The notes: generated by a model from the sequence alone, not told the origin. A stretch of 64,000 nt of DNA from Anaerobaca sp035448545 (GCA_035448545.1 DAOTJE010000005.1:1-64000), one strand, 5' to 3'; numbered from the stretch's first letter, positions 52,476 through 61,743 are shown. Made by a program: numbers and translations.

Positions 52476-53413
52476 GCATCGCTTTGCAGGACAAGTTGGA
52501 CGCGAGACTGCTTCACCGAATCGACGAGTTGAAGGCGCGTCGCAGCGCGGTGATCCTGGCGCACAATTACCAGCCGGACGAGATCCAGGAGATCGCGGAT
52601 TTCAGCGGCGACTCGCTCGGCCTGAGCATTCAGGCGTCGCAGACGCGGGCGGATGTGATTCTCTTCTGCGGTGTTCGCTTCATGGCCGAGACCGCCGCCA
52701 TCCTCTCACCCAATAAGACCGTGCTGATGCCCGATCCCGGCGCCGGCTGCCCGATGGCCGATATGATCGAGGCCGAGCCGCTGCGCCGTTGGAAGGCGAA
52801 GCATCCGAACGCGCTGGTGGTCTGCTACGTCAACAGCTCGGCCGAGGTCAAGGCCGAGAGCGATTACTGCTGCACCAGCGCCAACGCCGTCGAGGTGGTC
52901 CGGTCGCTGCCCGCCGATCGGCCGATCATTTTCGTGCCCGATCAGCATCTGGGCCGGTTCGTTCAGGAACGCACGGGCCGCGACCTGATCCTGTGGCCGG
53001 GATACTGCCCGACCCATCAGTTCATCGAAGAGCCGGAGCTTCGTGACCTCCGCCAAGCGTATCCGCAGGCGGTGGTGATGGCGCATCCGGAGTGTTCCGA
53101 GCCCGTCAAGGCGCTGGCCGACGAACTGCTCAGCACGGGGCAGATGCTCCAGTTTGTGCAGAAGAGCCCGGCCCGCCAATTCATCGTGGCCACGGAGATC
53201 GGCATCCTCCACGCGCTGCGAAAGGCCCGGCCCGATGCGCAGTTCATCGCCGCCAGCGCTCGCGGGGTCTGTCCCAACATGAAGAAGACCACCCTCGACA
53301 AGGTCGTCGCGTCGCTGGAGAACATGCAGTACGAGGTGACCGTACCGGCGGAGATCGCGATCCGCGCCAGGAAGGCGCTGGATCGCATGGTGGAAATTCT
53401 CCCGAAGCGATGA
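52472..53413 (+). CDS. nadA: Quinolinate synthase NadA
   Basis: 313 aa. VILAHNYQPDEIQEIADFSGDS is the N-terminal signature; the three cluster cysteines fit the family spacing at C93 (GAGCPMAD), C179 (PGYCPTH) and C267 (GVCPNMK). It condenses iminoaspartate with DHAP to quinolinate for NAD synthesis and needs a 4Fe-4S cluster. The start is GTG 52472 overlapping the cysE stop, with GAGGA upstream; the frame's earlier ATG lies inside cysE. No nadB or nadC is nearby. Confidence 0.93.
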   Translation: MSIALQDKLDARLLHRIDELKARRSAVILAHNYQPDEIQEIADFSGDSLGLSIQASQTRADVILFCGVRFMAETAAILSPNKTVLMPDPGAGCPMADMIEAEPLRRWKAKHPNALVVCYVNSSAEVKAESDYCCTSANAVEVVRSLPADRPIIFVPDQHLGRFVQERTGRDLILWPGYCPTHQFIEEPELRDLRQAYPQAVVMAHPECSEPVKALADELLSTGQMLQFVQKSPARQFIVATEIGILHALRKARPDAQFIAASARGVCPNMKKTTLDKVVASLENMQYEVTVPAEIAIRARKALDRMVEILPKR

Positions 53414-53450
53414 CGCTTCGCGACCGCAGCCCGAAGACAGGAGAGACCCC

Positions 53451-54734
53451 ATGGGCCCGAACCAATACCGTTCTGAGACACTCGCCTTGCATGGCGGGCA
53501 TGAGCTGGACGCCGACACGCGCAGCCGCGCCGTGCCGATTTACCAGACGACCAGCTATTGTTTCAAGGATACCGACCACGCCGCAAGGCTGTTCGCCCTG
53601 CAGGAGTTCGGTAACATCTATACGCGCATCATGAACCCCACGACCGAGGTGCTCGAAAAACGTCTGGCGGCTCTGGAGGGCGGCGTTGCGGGCCTGTGCT
53701 TCAGCTCCGGCATGGCGGCGATCACCGCGGCTGTGCTCAATATCTGCCGGTCGGGCCAGCACATCGTCTCGTCGGGATCGCTCTATGGCGGCACCGTCAC
53801 GTTGTTCGGTCATACGCTGCCCAAGCTCGGCATCGATGTGACATTTGTCGAGGCGCACGAGCCTGCCAATTTCGCCAGGGCCATCCGCGATAACACCCGG
53901 CTGGTCTACATCGAGAGCCTTGGCAACCCGAAGAACGACGTACTCGACTACGCCGAGATCGCCCGCGTTGCGCACGATCACGGCATCCCGGTGATCTGCG
54001 ACAACACCGTCATGACGCCGATCCTGTTCCGCCCGTTCGAGCACGACATCGACCTCATCGTGCACAGTTGCACCAAGTATATCGGCGGTCACGGCAGCAG
54101 CATCGGAGGCGCCATCGTCGATGCGGGCCGGTTTGACTGGAACAACGGGCGATACCCCGAGTTCACCGAGCCTGACCCGAGCTATCACGGCATGAAGTTC
54201 TATGAGGTGTTCGGCAATCTGTCGTACATCCTCAAGGCCCGCGTCACGTTGCTGCGGGATACCGGTGCGTGCCTGTCGCCGTTCAACGCGTTCCTGTTGC
54301 TCCAGGGCGTCGAAACGGTGCACCTGCGGATGCCGCGGCACTGCGAGAACGCGCTGGCGCTGGCCCAGTGGCTGGAGGAGCAGCCTCAGGTGGCGTGGGT
54401 CAACTATCCGGGTCTGCCGTCGCACCCCGACCACGCGCGGGCGAAGAAGTACATGCCCAAGGGCTGCGGCGGGATTCTCGGGTTCGGCATCCGGGGCGGC
54501 CGCGACGCCGCCGTGCGGTTCATCAACGGCGTCCGGCTCGCCAGCCACTTGGCCAACGTCGGCGACAGCAAGACGCTGGTGATCCACCCGGCCAGCACCA
54601 CCCACCAGCAACTGACCGGACCCGAACAGCTTGCCGCCGGAGTAACACCCGATTATATTCGCGTCTCGGTCGGCACCGAACACATCGACGACATTGTTGC
54701 CGATTTCGAACAGGCCCTGAAGGCCAGTTCATAA
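53451..54734 (+). CDS. metY: O-acetylhomoserine sulfhydrylase (Cys/Met PLP enzyme)
   Basis: 427 aa, the length of MetY rather than MetB. YRSETLALHGGHELDADTRSRAVPIYQTTSY, RIMNPTTEVLEKRLAALEGG, CFSSGMAA, ESLGNPKNDVLDYAEIA, and K209 in HSCTKYIGGHGSSIGG (PLP lysine). It makes homocysteine from O-acetylhomoserine and sulfide. CAGGAGAG precedes the ATG. Its position in the sulfide-using operon fits this role better than transsulfuration. Confidence 0.93.
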   Translation: MGPNQYRSETLALHGGHELDADTRSRAVPIYQTTSYCFKDTDHAARLFALQEFGNIYTRIMNPTTEVLEKRLAALEGGVAGLCFSSGMAAITAAVLNICRSGQHIVSSGSLYGGTVTLFGHTLPKLGIDVTFVEAHEPANFARAIRDNTRLVYIESLGNPKNDVLDYAEIARVAHDHGIPVICDNTVMTPILFRPFEHDIDLIVHSCTKYIGGHGSSIGGAIVDAGRFDWNNGRYPEFTEPDPSYHGMKFYEVFGNLSYILKARVTLLRDTGACLSPFNAFLLLQGVETVHLRMPRHCENALALAQWLEEQPQVAWVNYPGLPSHPDHARAKKYMPKGCGGILGFGIRGGRDAAVRFINGVRLASHLANVGDSKTLVIHPASTTHQQLTGPEQLAAGVTPDYIRVSVGTEHIDDIVADFEQALKASS

Positions 54735-54760
54735 TGTTGAGTGTTGAGCAAGGATAGACC

Positions 54761-55642
54761 ATGTGGGAATACACGGACAAGGTGCGAGATCATTTCTTCA
54801 ACCCGCGAAACGTCGGGGAGATCGAGAACCCCGACGGCGTGGGCGAGGTGGGCTCTCTGGCGTGCGGCGACGCCTTGAAACTGACGTTCAAGCTCGGCAA
54901 GGACGGGCGCATCGCCGACGCCAAGTTCAAGACGTTCGGCTGCGCCAGCGCGATCGCCAGCAGCTCGGTGCTGACCGAGCTCATCAAGGGCAAGACGCTC
55001 GACGAAGCGCTGAACGTGACGAACAAGGACATCGCCGATTATCTGGGCGGGCTGCCCGAACAGAAGATGCACTGCTCGGTCATGGGGCGGGAGGCTCTCG
55101 AAGCGGCCATCGCCAACTATCGTGGCGGCGGCACCGCCAAGCGTCAGCTGGAAGGCCACGTGGTTTGCACGTGCTTCGGCGTGACGGATGTCGAGATCGA
55201 GCGTGTCATTCGGGAAAACGACCTGACGACCGTCGAGCAGGTGACGAATTACTGCAAGGCCGGCGGTGGTTGCGGCGGCTGTCGCGGTGAGATCGAGAAG
55301 ATCATCGAGCGCATCCAGGGCGAGAAGGCCAAGGTGCCGGCGCCGCCGGTGCCGCGCAAAGGCAGGAAACTGACCAACATCCAGAAGATGCAGTTGATCC
55401 AGCAGACGATCAACGAGCAGATTCGACCAGCCCTGAGAGCGCACGGAGGCAACATTGAACTGATCGATATCGAGGGCGACAAGGTCACCGTCGCCTTCCG
55501 CGGGATGTGTGCCCAGTGCCATTTGGCCGAGTTCACGATGAAGGACGTGGTCGAGAACAAGCTGCGCGAGTTCGTCTCGGACGACATCTACGTCGAGGAA
55601 GACAAGGACTCCGTGGAGGAGGGTCACGTTCACAAAGGATAA
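54761..55642 (+). CDS. nifU: Full-length NifU-type Fe-S scaffold
   Basis: 293 aa, three domains. IscU-like N-domain with C35, C61 and C105 (LACGDAL, TFGCASA, MHCSVMG); a BFD-like 2Fe-2S domain with C136, C138, C171 and C174 (CTCFGVTD, CGGC); a Nfu domain with C250 and C253 (GMCAQCHL). It assembles and hands on Fe-S clusters with NifS. AAGGA precedes the ATG and only 3 bases separate it from nifS. No nitrogenase genes are present, so it is the housekeeping system. Confidence 0.95.
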   Translation: MWEYTDKVRDHFFNPRNVGEIENPDGVGEVGSLACGDALKLTFKLGKDGRIADAKFKTFGCASAIASSSVLTELIKGKTLDEALNVTNKDIADYLGGLPEQKMHCSVMGREALEAAIANYRGGGTAKRQLEGHVVCTCFGVTDVEIERVIRENDLTTVEQVTNYCKAGGGCGGCRGEIEKIIERIQGEKAKVPAPPVPRKGRKLTNIQKMQLIQQTINEQIRPALRAHGGNIELIDIEGDKVTVAFRGMCAQCHLAEFTMKDVVENKLREFVSDDIYVEEDKDSVEEGHVHKG

Positions 55643-55645
55643 GCA

Positions 55646-56812
55646 ATGAAGATCATCTACTTCGACAACAACGCAACGACGAGAGTGGCCGACGAGGTGT
55701 TCGAGGCCATGCAGCCCTACTTCTGTGAGCTGTACGGCAATCCGTCGAGCATGCACACCTTCGGCGGGCAGGTGGGCATCCGGATTCGTGAGGCCCGCGA
55801 GCGCGTGGCGGCTCTGCTCGGCTGTCACCCCAGCGAGGTCATTTTCACCAGTTGCGGAACGGAGAGCGACAGCACGGCGATCTTCGGGACGCTGGCGGCT
55901 GTGCCGCACCGGCGCAAGGTCATCACCACGCGGGTCGAGCATCCGGCCGTTCTCACGGTTTGCCGGGACCTCGAAAACCGCGGCTACCAGGTGATCGAAC
56001 TGGGCGTCGACAAGCAGGGCCGTCTTGATCTCAACGAACTGGAGCGCCACCTGGACGACGACACCGCCATCGTCACCATCATGTCCGCCAACAACGAAAC
56101 CGGCACCATCTTCCCCATCGAGACGATCGCGCGGATGGTGACGGATCGCGGCATTACCTTCCACACCGACGCGGTTCAAGTTGTCGGCAAGATCCCCCTG
56201 AATCTCTCGGACAGTTGCGTCAGTCTGCTGAGCCTCTCGGGTCACAAGCTGCACGGGCCCAAGGGCGTCGGCGTGCTCTACGTGCGCAAGGGAACGCGGA
56301 TCGCGCCGCTGCTGCTCGGTGGACACCAGGAGGGCGGCCGCCGCGCGGGCACCGAGAATGTTCCCGGCATCATCGGACTGGGCAAGGCCTGCGAGCTGGC
56401 GGCCCGATACATGGAAGACGAGAACACCCGCGTCCGAGCCCTGCGCGACAAGCTCGAAAGCGCCATTCTGGCCAGTTGTCCCGACAGCCGCATCAACGGC
56501 GATCCGGAGAACCGCCTGCCCAACACGACGAATATCAGCTTCGAGTACATCGAGGGCGAGGCGATCCTGCTGATGCTCGACCGATTCGGCATCTGCGCCA
56601 GCAGCGGCTCGGCCTGCACCAGCGGCTCGCTGGAGCCCTCCCACGTGCTGCGGGCGATGGGCGTGCCGTTCACTGCCGCCCACGGTTCGATTCGCTTCAG
56701 CCTCAGCCGCTACAACACCGAGGAAGAGGTCGATTTCACCATCGACAAGATGCCCCAGATCATCGAGCGCCTCCGCGAACTGTCCCCCTTCGTCGGCCAG
56801 GTCACTGCGTAG
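55646..56812 (+). CDS. nifS: Cysteine desulfurase NifS/IscS
   Basis: 388 aa. MKIIYFDNNATTRVADEV, GNPSSMHTFGG, SGHKLHGPKGVG with PLP-lysine K201, and the mobile-loop C324 in CASSGSACTSGSLEPSHVLRAMG, NifS/IscS group I. It removes sulfur from cysteine made upstream and delivers it to NifU. AAAGGATAAGC precedes the ATG. Last recognised gene of the operon; 237 bases follow before the next gene. Confidence 0.95.
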   Translation: MKIIYFDNNATTRVADEVFEAMQPYFCELYGNPSSMHTFGGQVGIRIREARERVAALLGCHPSEVIFTSCGTESDSTAIFGTLAAVPHRRKVITTRVEHPAVLTVCRDLENRGYQVIELGVDKQGRLDLNELERHLDDDTAIVTIMSANNETGTIFPIETIARMVTDRGITFHTDAVQVVGKIPLNLSDSCVSLLSLSGHKLHGPKGVGVLYVRKGTRIAPLLLGGHQEGGRRAGTENVPGIIGLGKACELAARYMEDENTRVRALRDKLESAILASCPDSRINGDPENRLPNTTNISFEYIEGEAILLMLDRFGICASSGSACTSGSLEPSHVLRAMGVPFTAAHGSIRFSLSRYNTEEEVDFTIDKMPQIIERLRELSPFVGQVTA

Positions 56813-56923
56813 CACGCCACCGGCCCGCAAGCCGATCGCGTCTCGGGGCGGCAGCCTTAAACACCCCATCAAACGGCGCCGCGAGGATGACGGACTTGTC
56901 TGCCGGTGGACTATGTTTTTCTC

Positions 56924-56952
56924 TTGCCGTGGCCGGTTTCGAGGCGTATTCT
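56924..56952 (+). promoter_or_regulatory. Candidate promoter of the NYN gene
   Basis: TTGCCG (56924-56929), a 17-base spacer and TATTCT (56947-56952), about 100 bases before ATG 57050. Confidence 0.4.
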
Positions 56953-57049
56953 CTGTGCAGGTCGCCCGGCCTCTTCACGAGGGGAGCGACGCGCGACGAA
57001 GGAGTTGGAGGTTCCATCGCACGAAACGGCAAGGATGCAGGAAGACCAT

Positions 57050-57808
57050 ATGGATGCAAGCAAACACACCCAGCCGATGCTGGCAGTTCTGATCGACGCC
57101 GACAACACCCAGGCTTCCATCACCGAAGGTCTGCTGTCGGAAGTCGCCAAGTACGGCGTTGCCAGCGTCAAGCGCATTTATGGCGATTGGACCACCCCCA
57201 GCTTGTCCGGATGGAAGTCCGTCCTGCTCGAACACTCGATCCAACCGATCCAGCAGTTCCGCTATACCGTCGGCAAGAATGCTACCGACAGCGCCATGAT
57301 CATCGACGCGATGGACCTGCTCTACGCCCGGCGATTCGACGGGTTCTGTCTGGTTTCCAGCGACAGCGACTTCACCCGGCTGGCCGCCCGCATTCGCGAA
57401 GAAGGGCTGCTGGTGTACGGGTTCGGCGAACGCAAGACGCCCAAGGCGTTCGTGTCCGCCTGCGACAAGTTCATCTATACGGAAGTGCTGCGGTTCGAGG
57501 AGGACGCCGAGCAGCAGGCGGTCAAGCCCAAGACGACCAATGAGCTCAAGGGCGACACCAAGCTCGTGGCCCTGCTGCGCAGCGCCGTCGAGGCCGCCAG
57601 CGACGAGAGTGGCTGGGCCCATCTGCGTGCCGTCGGCAGCAACATCGCCAAGCAGGCCCCGGAGTTCGACCCGCGCAACTACGGCTACGCCAAGCTGCGC
57701 GAGCTGGCGCTGGCGACGAAGCTGTTCGACGTCGACGAGCGCGTCCACGGCGACGGCCACTCCCGCGCCATTTACATTCGCGACAAGCGCAAGAAAGTCC
57801 AGAAGTAA
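57050..57808 (+). CDS. NYN-domain RNase with C-terminal LOTUS/OST-HTH domain
   Basis: 252 aa. The NYN (PIN-like) nuclease shows MLAVLIDADNTQASITEGLL (first acids), KNATDSAMIIDAMDLLY and CLVSSDSDFTRLAARIREEG (S-x-SD-x-DF motif). The C-terminal 85 residues (LVALLRSAVEAASDESGWAHL to SRAIYIRDK) form a LOTUS winged helix that binds RNA. Likely a structured RNA-cleaving or RNA-binding enzyme. ATG 57050 with AGGAAGACC; ATG 57035 is an alternative. Function in bacteria is undefined. Confidence 0.88.
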   Translation: MDASKHTQPMLAVLIDADNTQASITEGLLSEVAKYGVASVKRIYGDWTTPSLSGWKSVLLEHSIQPIQQFRYTVGKNATDSAMIIDAMDLLYARRFDGFCLVSSDSDFTRLAARIREEGLLVYGFGERKTPKAFVSACDKFIYTEVLRFEEDAEQQAVKPKTTNELKGDTKLVALLRSAVEAASDESGWAHLRAVGSNIAKQAPEFDPRNYGYAKLRELALATKLFDVDERVHGDGHSRAIYIRDKRKKVQK

Positions 57809-57960
57809 CCCCTCCTGCGCGGCGGTCCGGCGCGTCGCCGTTGCCGGGGATTTCCGTTGATTTTCCGGGGTTCCGGTGCGTCTATAAGGAGGCGGCGTCA
57901 TATACAGTGCGCTGAAATGCACGCGAAACCGGATTCAGGCGAGCGAAAAGGAGACCGGCC

Positions 57961-59814
57961 ATGAGATTCTCCAACGTGCGGTTAGTGTCGGGTGTTCTTG
58001 GATTATTGCTTTTCGTTTCGGTCGGCCTCTGTCCGGCGGCCCAGTCGACGGGCGCGGCGGAAGCAAAGCCGGCGGTGGTAGCCCATTTCCACCTGGCCGG
58101 AATGATCACCGAGTCGCCCATGGTTGATCCCTTCGGTCTCATGGCAGGGCAGATCACCTCGCTGCACGACCTGGTCGACGTGATGAACCGGGCCGCCACC
58201 GACGATCAGGTCAGGGCGGTCGTGCTGACCTTCAACGACATGGCCCTGGGGCTGGGGCAGTTGGAGGAACTTCGTGCGGCCGTCGGTCGGTTCAAGACCG
58301 CCGGCAAAAAGGTCTACGTCCACACCGGCAGCATGAGCACGTTCGTCTACGCCCTGCTCAGCGCGGGCGACTACCTCAGCGTCGAGCCGCAGTCGATGCT
58401 GTGGCTGACCGGCATCTACGGCGAATCGCTCTACGTCAAGGACCTGCTCGACAAGATCGGCGTCCAGGGCGATTTCATGCACATGGGCGACTACAAGTCT
58501 GCCGCCGAGATGCTCACCCGCAGCGAACCGAGCGCGCCGGCCGAGGAGAACATCAACTGGCTGCTCGACGGCTATTACGACAGCCTCGTGCGGATGATTG
58601 CCGGCTCGCGGGACCTGACGGCCCGGCAGGTGCGGGACCTCATCGATCGCGGCCCCTACATGGCGGAGCAGGCTTTGGCCAGCGGGTTGATCGACGCGAT
58701 CCAGACGCGCGAAGCCTTTCTCGCCCAGGTCCGCAAGGAGATGGACGGGCCGGTCCGGTTCGACAATCGCTACGGCCGGGAGGACAAGCCCACGGTCAAT
58801 CTCGCCAGTCCGCTGGCGTTCTTTTCGCTGCTGGCGGAGATAATGAACCCGCCGAAGAAGCCGCAGAAGGATGCTGTTGCGATCGTTTATGTGGAGGGCG
58901 CCATCATGCCGGGCTATGGCCAGGCCAGTCCGTTCGGCTCAGCTGGCGGTGCCTTCAGCGGCGATATTCGCAAAGCCCTCGAAACGGCGGCCTCCGACAA
59001 CACCGTCAAGGCGGTGGTCCTGCGGATCGATTCCCCCGGCGGTTCCGCCGAGGCCAGCGAGACGATCCTCAACGCCACCCGCCAGGTCCAGGCCCGCAAG
59101 CCCTTCGTCGTCTCGATGGGCGACACCGCCGCCAGCGGCGGTTACTACGTCGCCTGCGCCGCCGACACGATCTTCGCCGATGAGATCACCGTCACCGCCT
59201 CGATCGGTGTGGTTGGCGGCAAGCTCGTGACCGCCGACCTGTGGGACAAGCTGGGCGTCAACTGGGTCGGCTACAAGCGCGGCGCCAACGCGGACCTCTT
59301 CAACAGCGACCGCCCGTTCGACGGACGGCAACAGGATGTAATCGAACGATACATGCAGACGGTCTACGACGTCTTCAGGGGCCATGTCGCCAAAGGCCGC
59401 GGCGACAAGCTCACCAAGCCGCTCGACGAGATCGCCGGCGGACGTGTCTTCACGGGCAAGCAGGCCCTCGACCTCGGGCTGGTTGACCGCATCGGCGGGC
59501 TCCAACAGGCCGTCGAATATGCCGCCGCCAAGGCCTCGCTCGACGACTACGAGGTCCGGGTGATTCCCGAGCCCAAGGACTTCGTCACGATGCTCCTGGA
59601 CGAGTACTCCGGCCAGGGCGAACGGGCCAGTGATATCTCCGTCGGTATGGCGGGCCTGCTGGCCGAGCACCCGGCGCTGGCCGGTCTCGTCGACCTGCTG
59701 CGGAAGGCCGAGCCCCAGCGGGCCCGCGCGCTGCTGGCGGCCTTGCAGCGCGTCGAGCTGATCCGCACCGAGGGCGTCGTCCTGATGATGCCCTTCGACG
59801 CCATCTTCCGCTGA
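57961..59814 (+). CDS. sppA: Signal peptide peptidase SppA, long (67K) type
   Basis: 617 aa. An N-terminal signal or anchor (GVLGLLLFVSVGLCPAAQ) precedes two tandem crotonase-like repeats. The base K179 is in HMGDYKSAAEM (first repeat) and nucleophile S392 in DTAASGGYYVACAAD (second repeat), the split-catalytic arrangement of E. coli-type SppA. It degrades remnant signal peptides and possibly membrane proteins. AAAAGGAGACC precedes the ATG. Confidence 0.93.
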   Translation: MRFSNVRLVSGVLGLLLFVSVGLCPAAQSTGAAEAKPAVVAHFHLAGMITESPMVDPFGLMAGQITSLHDLVDVMNRAATDDQVRAVVLTFNDMALGLGQLEELRAAVGRFKTAGKKVYVHTGSMSTFVYALLSAGDYLSVEPQSMLWLTGIYGESLYVKDLLDKIGVQGDFMHMGDYKSAAEMLTRSEPSAPAEENINWLLDGYYDSLVRMIAGSRDLTARQVRDLIDRGPYMAEQALASGLIDAIQTREAFLAQVRKEMDGPVRFDNRYGREDKPTVNLASPLAFFSLLAEIMNPPKKPQKDAVAIVYVEGAIMPGYGQASPFGSAGGAFSGDIRKALETAASDNTVKAVVLRIDSPGGSAEASETILNATRQVQARKPFVVSMGDTAASGGYYVACAADTIFADEITVTASIGVVGGKLVTADLWDKLGVNWVGYKRGANADLFNSDRPFDGRQQDVIERYMQTVYDVFRGHVAKGRGDKLTKPLDEIAGGRVFTGKQALDLGLVDRIGGLQQAVEYAAAKASLDDYEVRVIPEPKDFVTMLLDEYSGQGERASDISVGMAGLLAEHPALAGLVDLLRKAEPQRARALLAALQRVELIRTEGVVLMMPFDAIFR

Positions 59815-59846
59815 GATCGTCAATCTGCCATCGGGAGGATTGGTCC

Positions 59847-60254
59847 ATGGCCGAGTTGGTCACGGTTTACGAGGCGCGTCCGAATGAAGTGGCTCGAATC
59901 GTGGGACTTCTCGAGAACCGTCACCTGCATCCGGTGGTTGCGGATGATCCCGACCGTGCGGTGGCCTATCGCGCGCAGTCGCATGTCGTCCCAATCGCGG
60001 TTCCTGCGGTGGAACGTGACATGGCGATTGGCGTGCTGGCCGAAGTCGAGGGGCAGGACCGGGCGCGGCTTTCGCATCTGGTCAAGATCACCGACCGCGT
60101 CGTGCTGTTCGTCCTGGTCGTGCTCGCATTCGTGGCGATCGTGGGTTTTGTCGACGCCGACGGCAAATGGCTGGCGCTGGCGTGGCTGGTCCTGTGCCTG
60201 CTGGCGGCGGTGGCTCTCATCCGCTGGGCCTGGGCCGGCAAGCACCGGGATTGA
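59847..60254 (+). CDS. DUF2007-like domain with two C-terminal membrane helices
   Basis: 135 aa. The first 70 residues (LVTVYEARPNEVARIVGLLE, then alternating strands ending AIGVLAEVEGQ) look like the PII-like DUF2007 fold. They are followed by two membrane helices (VVLFVLVVLAFVAIVGFVDA and LALAWLVLCLLAAVALIRW). Unknown function. GGGAGGAT precedes the ATG; it lies 32 bases after sppA. Confidence 0.7.
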   Translation: MAELVTVYEARPNEVARIVGLLENRHLHPVVADDPDRAVAYRAQSHVVPIAVPAVERDMAIGVLAEVEGQDRARLSHLVKITDRVVLFVLVVLAFVAIVGFVDADGKWLALAWLVLCLLAAVALIRWAWAGKHRD

Positions 60255-60377
60255 GATCGTCTCCTCACATTCGTGCAGCAGGGGGGTTCTTTCTTGTTTC
60301 CCGAGGCTGGTGTGACGATAATCAATCATATGCGCGGGAATGCACGAGCATACGCCCAGATGGGAAAGGGGACCGCC

Positions 60378-60500
60378 ATGAAACCGTCACCCTATGGTCC
60401 GTGTGGTCTGTTTTGCGGCGCCTGCGGGGCCGAGATCGTCTGGTATCAGAAGCAGTGCCCATGCGGCCAGGAGCTCGATGCGTTCGAAGTGCCTGAGTAG
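60378..60500 (+). CDS. 40-aa cysteine-rich (zinc-ribbon-like) protein
   Basis: A short gene starting ATG with AAAGGGGACCGCC. It encodes MKPSPYGPCGLFCGACGAEI and ends CPCGQELDAFEVPE. Five cysteines (9, 13, 16, 27, 29) could hold one metal. The start resembles the CGLxCGAC opening of DUF3795-type proteins. The frame is open upstream but the ribosome site selects this ATG. Expression is plausible, function unknown. Confidence 0.5.
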   Translation: MKPSPYGPCGLFCGACGAEIVWYQKQCPCGQELDAFEVPE

Positions 60501-60513
60501 ATGCCGGCGACGC

Positions 60514-60670
60514 ACAAATCCGAATGCTGAAACACGAAATACGAAACAAGCTCGAATGACTCCAATTCAGAAATCTGAAACGGCGCAGTCTCGGCGATCG
60601 TGTTTCGGTTATTGGCTGGTTGGGGTTTCGTGCTTGGGTCGGATTTCGGTATTCGGATTTCGTGCTTCCA
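60514..60670. repeat. Intergenic inverted-end repeat, family B copy 2
   Basis: A/T-richer than its surroundings, with CACGAAATACGAAACAAG on the left and GGATTTCGTGC on the right. The 19-base stretch at 60552-60570 is the exact inverse of 63790-63808 (CTGAATTGGAGTCATTCGA). It fills the gap before the CBM9-like gene. Confidence 0.7.
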
Positions 60671-60758
60671 GATCGCCGCAGGGCGTAAGCCGGTCGGGCA
60701 ATAGGAGAACCTCGCGGCCGGAGTCCGGCAGCCGCGACATGCAGACCGAGGCAGGGGA

Positions 60759-61583
60759 ATGACGCACAGACATGGCTGTGAGGACAAGGATGTCGGCCAC
60801 TACACGTGCCGGCGGACGGGCGAGGAGATCGTCGTCGATGGCAGGCTCTCCGAGGCGGTCTGGCAGCGGGCGCCGAGGTCGCCTCGCTTCGTCGACATGG
60901 TCACCGGCGTGCCCGGCTTTCTCGACACGCGCATGGCCGCCCTCTGGGACGACGAGAACCTCTACATCGGCTTCTGGGTCGAGGAGCCCGATGTCCAGGC
61001 GCATTTTACGCAACGCGATTCGCCCATCTATTTCGAGAACGATGTAGAGGTCTTCATCGCCGGGCCGGACTGCTACTACGAGTTCGAGATCAACGCTCGC
61101 GGCACGATCTACGAGGTCTTCTACATCTGGCAGGACGCCTACAAGAAGGGCGGCGCATTCGACAAGCCCGAATTCGACCTGCTGACGCGCACTGTGGACG
61201 TCCTCGGCGGCTTCCAGGACGGCCTGCGATACGGCAAGCACCCGCGCGGCCGGCGCTGGGCGTTCATGGACTGGGACTTCCCCGGTCTGAAGTCAGCCGT
61301 CCACGTCGACGGCAAGCTGAACGACAGCGCCACTGTCGATCGGGGCTGGACCGTCGAGCTGGCCTTTCCCTGGTCGGGCATGACGACACTGGCCCAGGGC
61401 CGAAGCCTGCCTCCCAAGGACGGCGACATCTGGCGGATGGATTTCTCGCGTTTCGAGGCCCTGCGCTACAACGGCCGCCAGACTGACCCATCGGTCGGCT
61501 GGTCTTTCAACACGCACGGCGTCTACGACTCGCACGTCCCCGAGTGCTTCACGTACGTCCACTTCTCCAGCCAGACCGCGTAG
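60759..61583 (+). CDS. CBM9-like / DOMON-type carbohydrate-binding protein
   Basis: 274 aa, no signal peptide. VVDGRLSEAVWQRAPRSPRF, TRMAALWDDENLYIGFWVEE, YFENDVEVFIAGPDCYYEFEI, RGWTVELAFPWSG and WRMDFSRFEALRY are the CBM9-like sandwich. Such domains bind sugars or haem; alone and without export signal, the role is unclear. GGCAGGGGA precedes the ATG. A truncated gene of the same fold family follows. Confidence 0.8.
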   Translation: MTHRHGCEDKDVGHYTCRRTGEEIVVDGRLSEAVWQRAPRSPRFVDMVTGVPGFLDTRMAALWDDENLYIGFWVEEPDVQAHFTQRDSPIYFENDVEVFIAGPDCYYEFEINARGTIYEVFYIWQDAYKKGGAFDKPEFDLLTRTVDVLGGFQDGLRYGKHPRGRRWAFMDWDFPGLKSAVHVDGKLNDSATVDRGWTVELAFPWSGMTTLAQGRSLPPKDGDIWRMDFSRFEALRYNGRQTDPSVGWSFNTHGVYDSHVPECFTYVHFSSQTA

Positions 61584-61603
61584 GGGCGAATTATCATTCG
61601 CCC
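61583..61603. repeat. REP-like palindrome, distant copy
   Basis: The same GGGGCGAAT...ATTCGCCC palindrome as at 34.9-36.1 kb, located at the stop codon of the CBM9-like gene. It shows the family is dispersed over at least 26 kb. Confidence 0.75.
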
Positions 61604-61743
61604 GGACGGAGGTTCGACGTCTTCCCGGTTGGCGCGGGCGTCGCGAACCGCTATGATCCCGGCGGAGTTGTCGCCCCTCGGCTTCTTCTCCATGTTGTCT
61701 GCGCCACCAGAAGTCGTCGTTAGAACCACAGTGAAAGGCCCGC

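Noticed and set aside
53414..53450. SAM or other sulfur riboswitch before metY
   Set aside because: The gap is only 37 bases, too short; control more likely comes from the Rrf2 regulator.
54761..56812. nifU/nifS as evidence of nitrogen fixation
   Set aside because: No nitrogenase structural or cofactor genes are near, and the context is cysteine synthesis; full-length NifU also serves as general scaffold.
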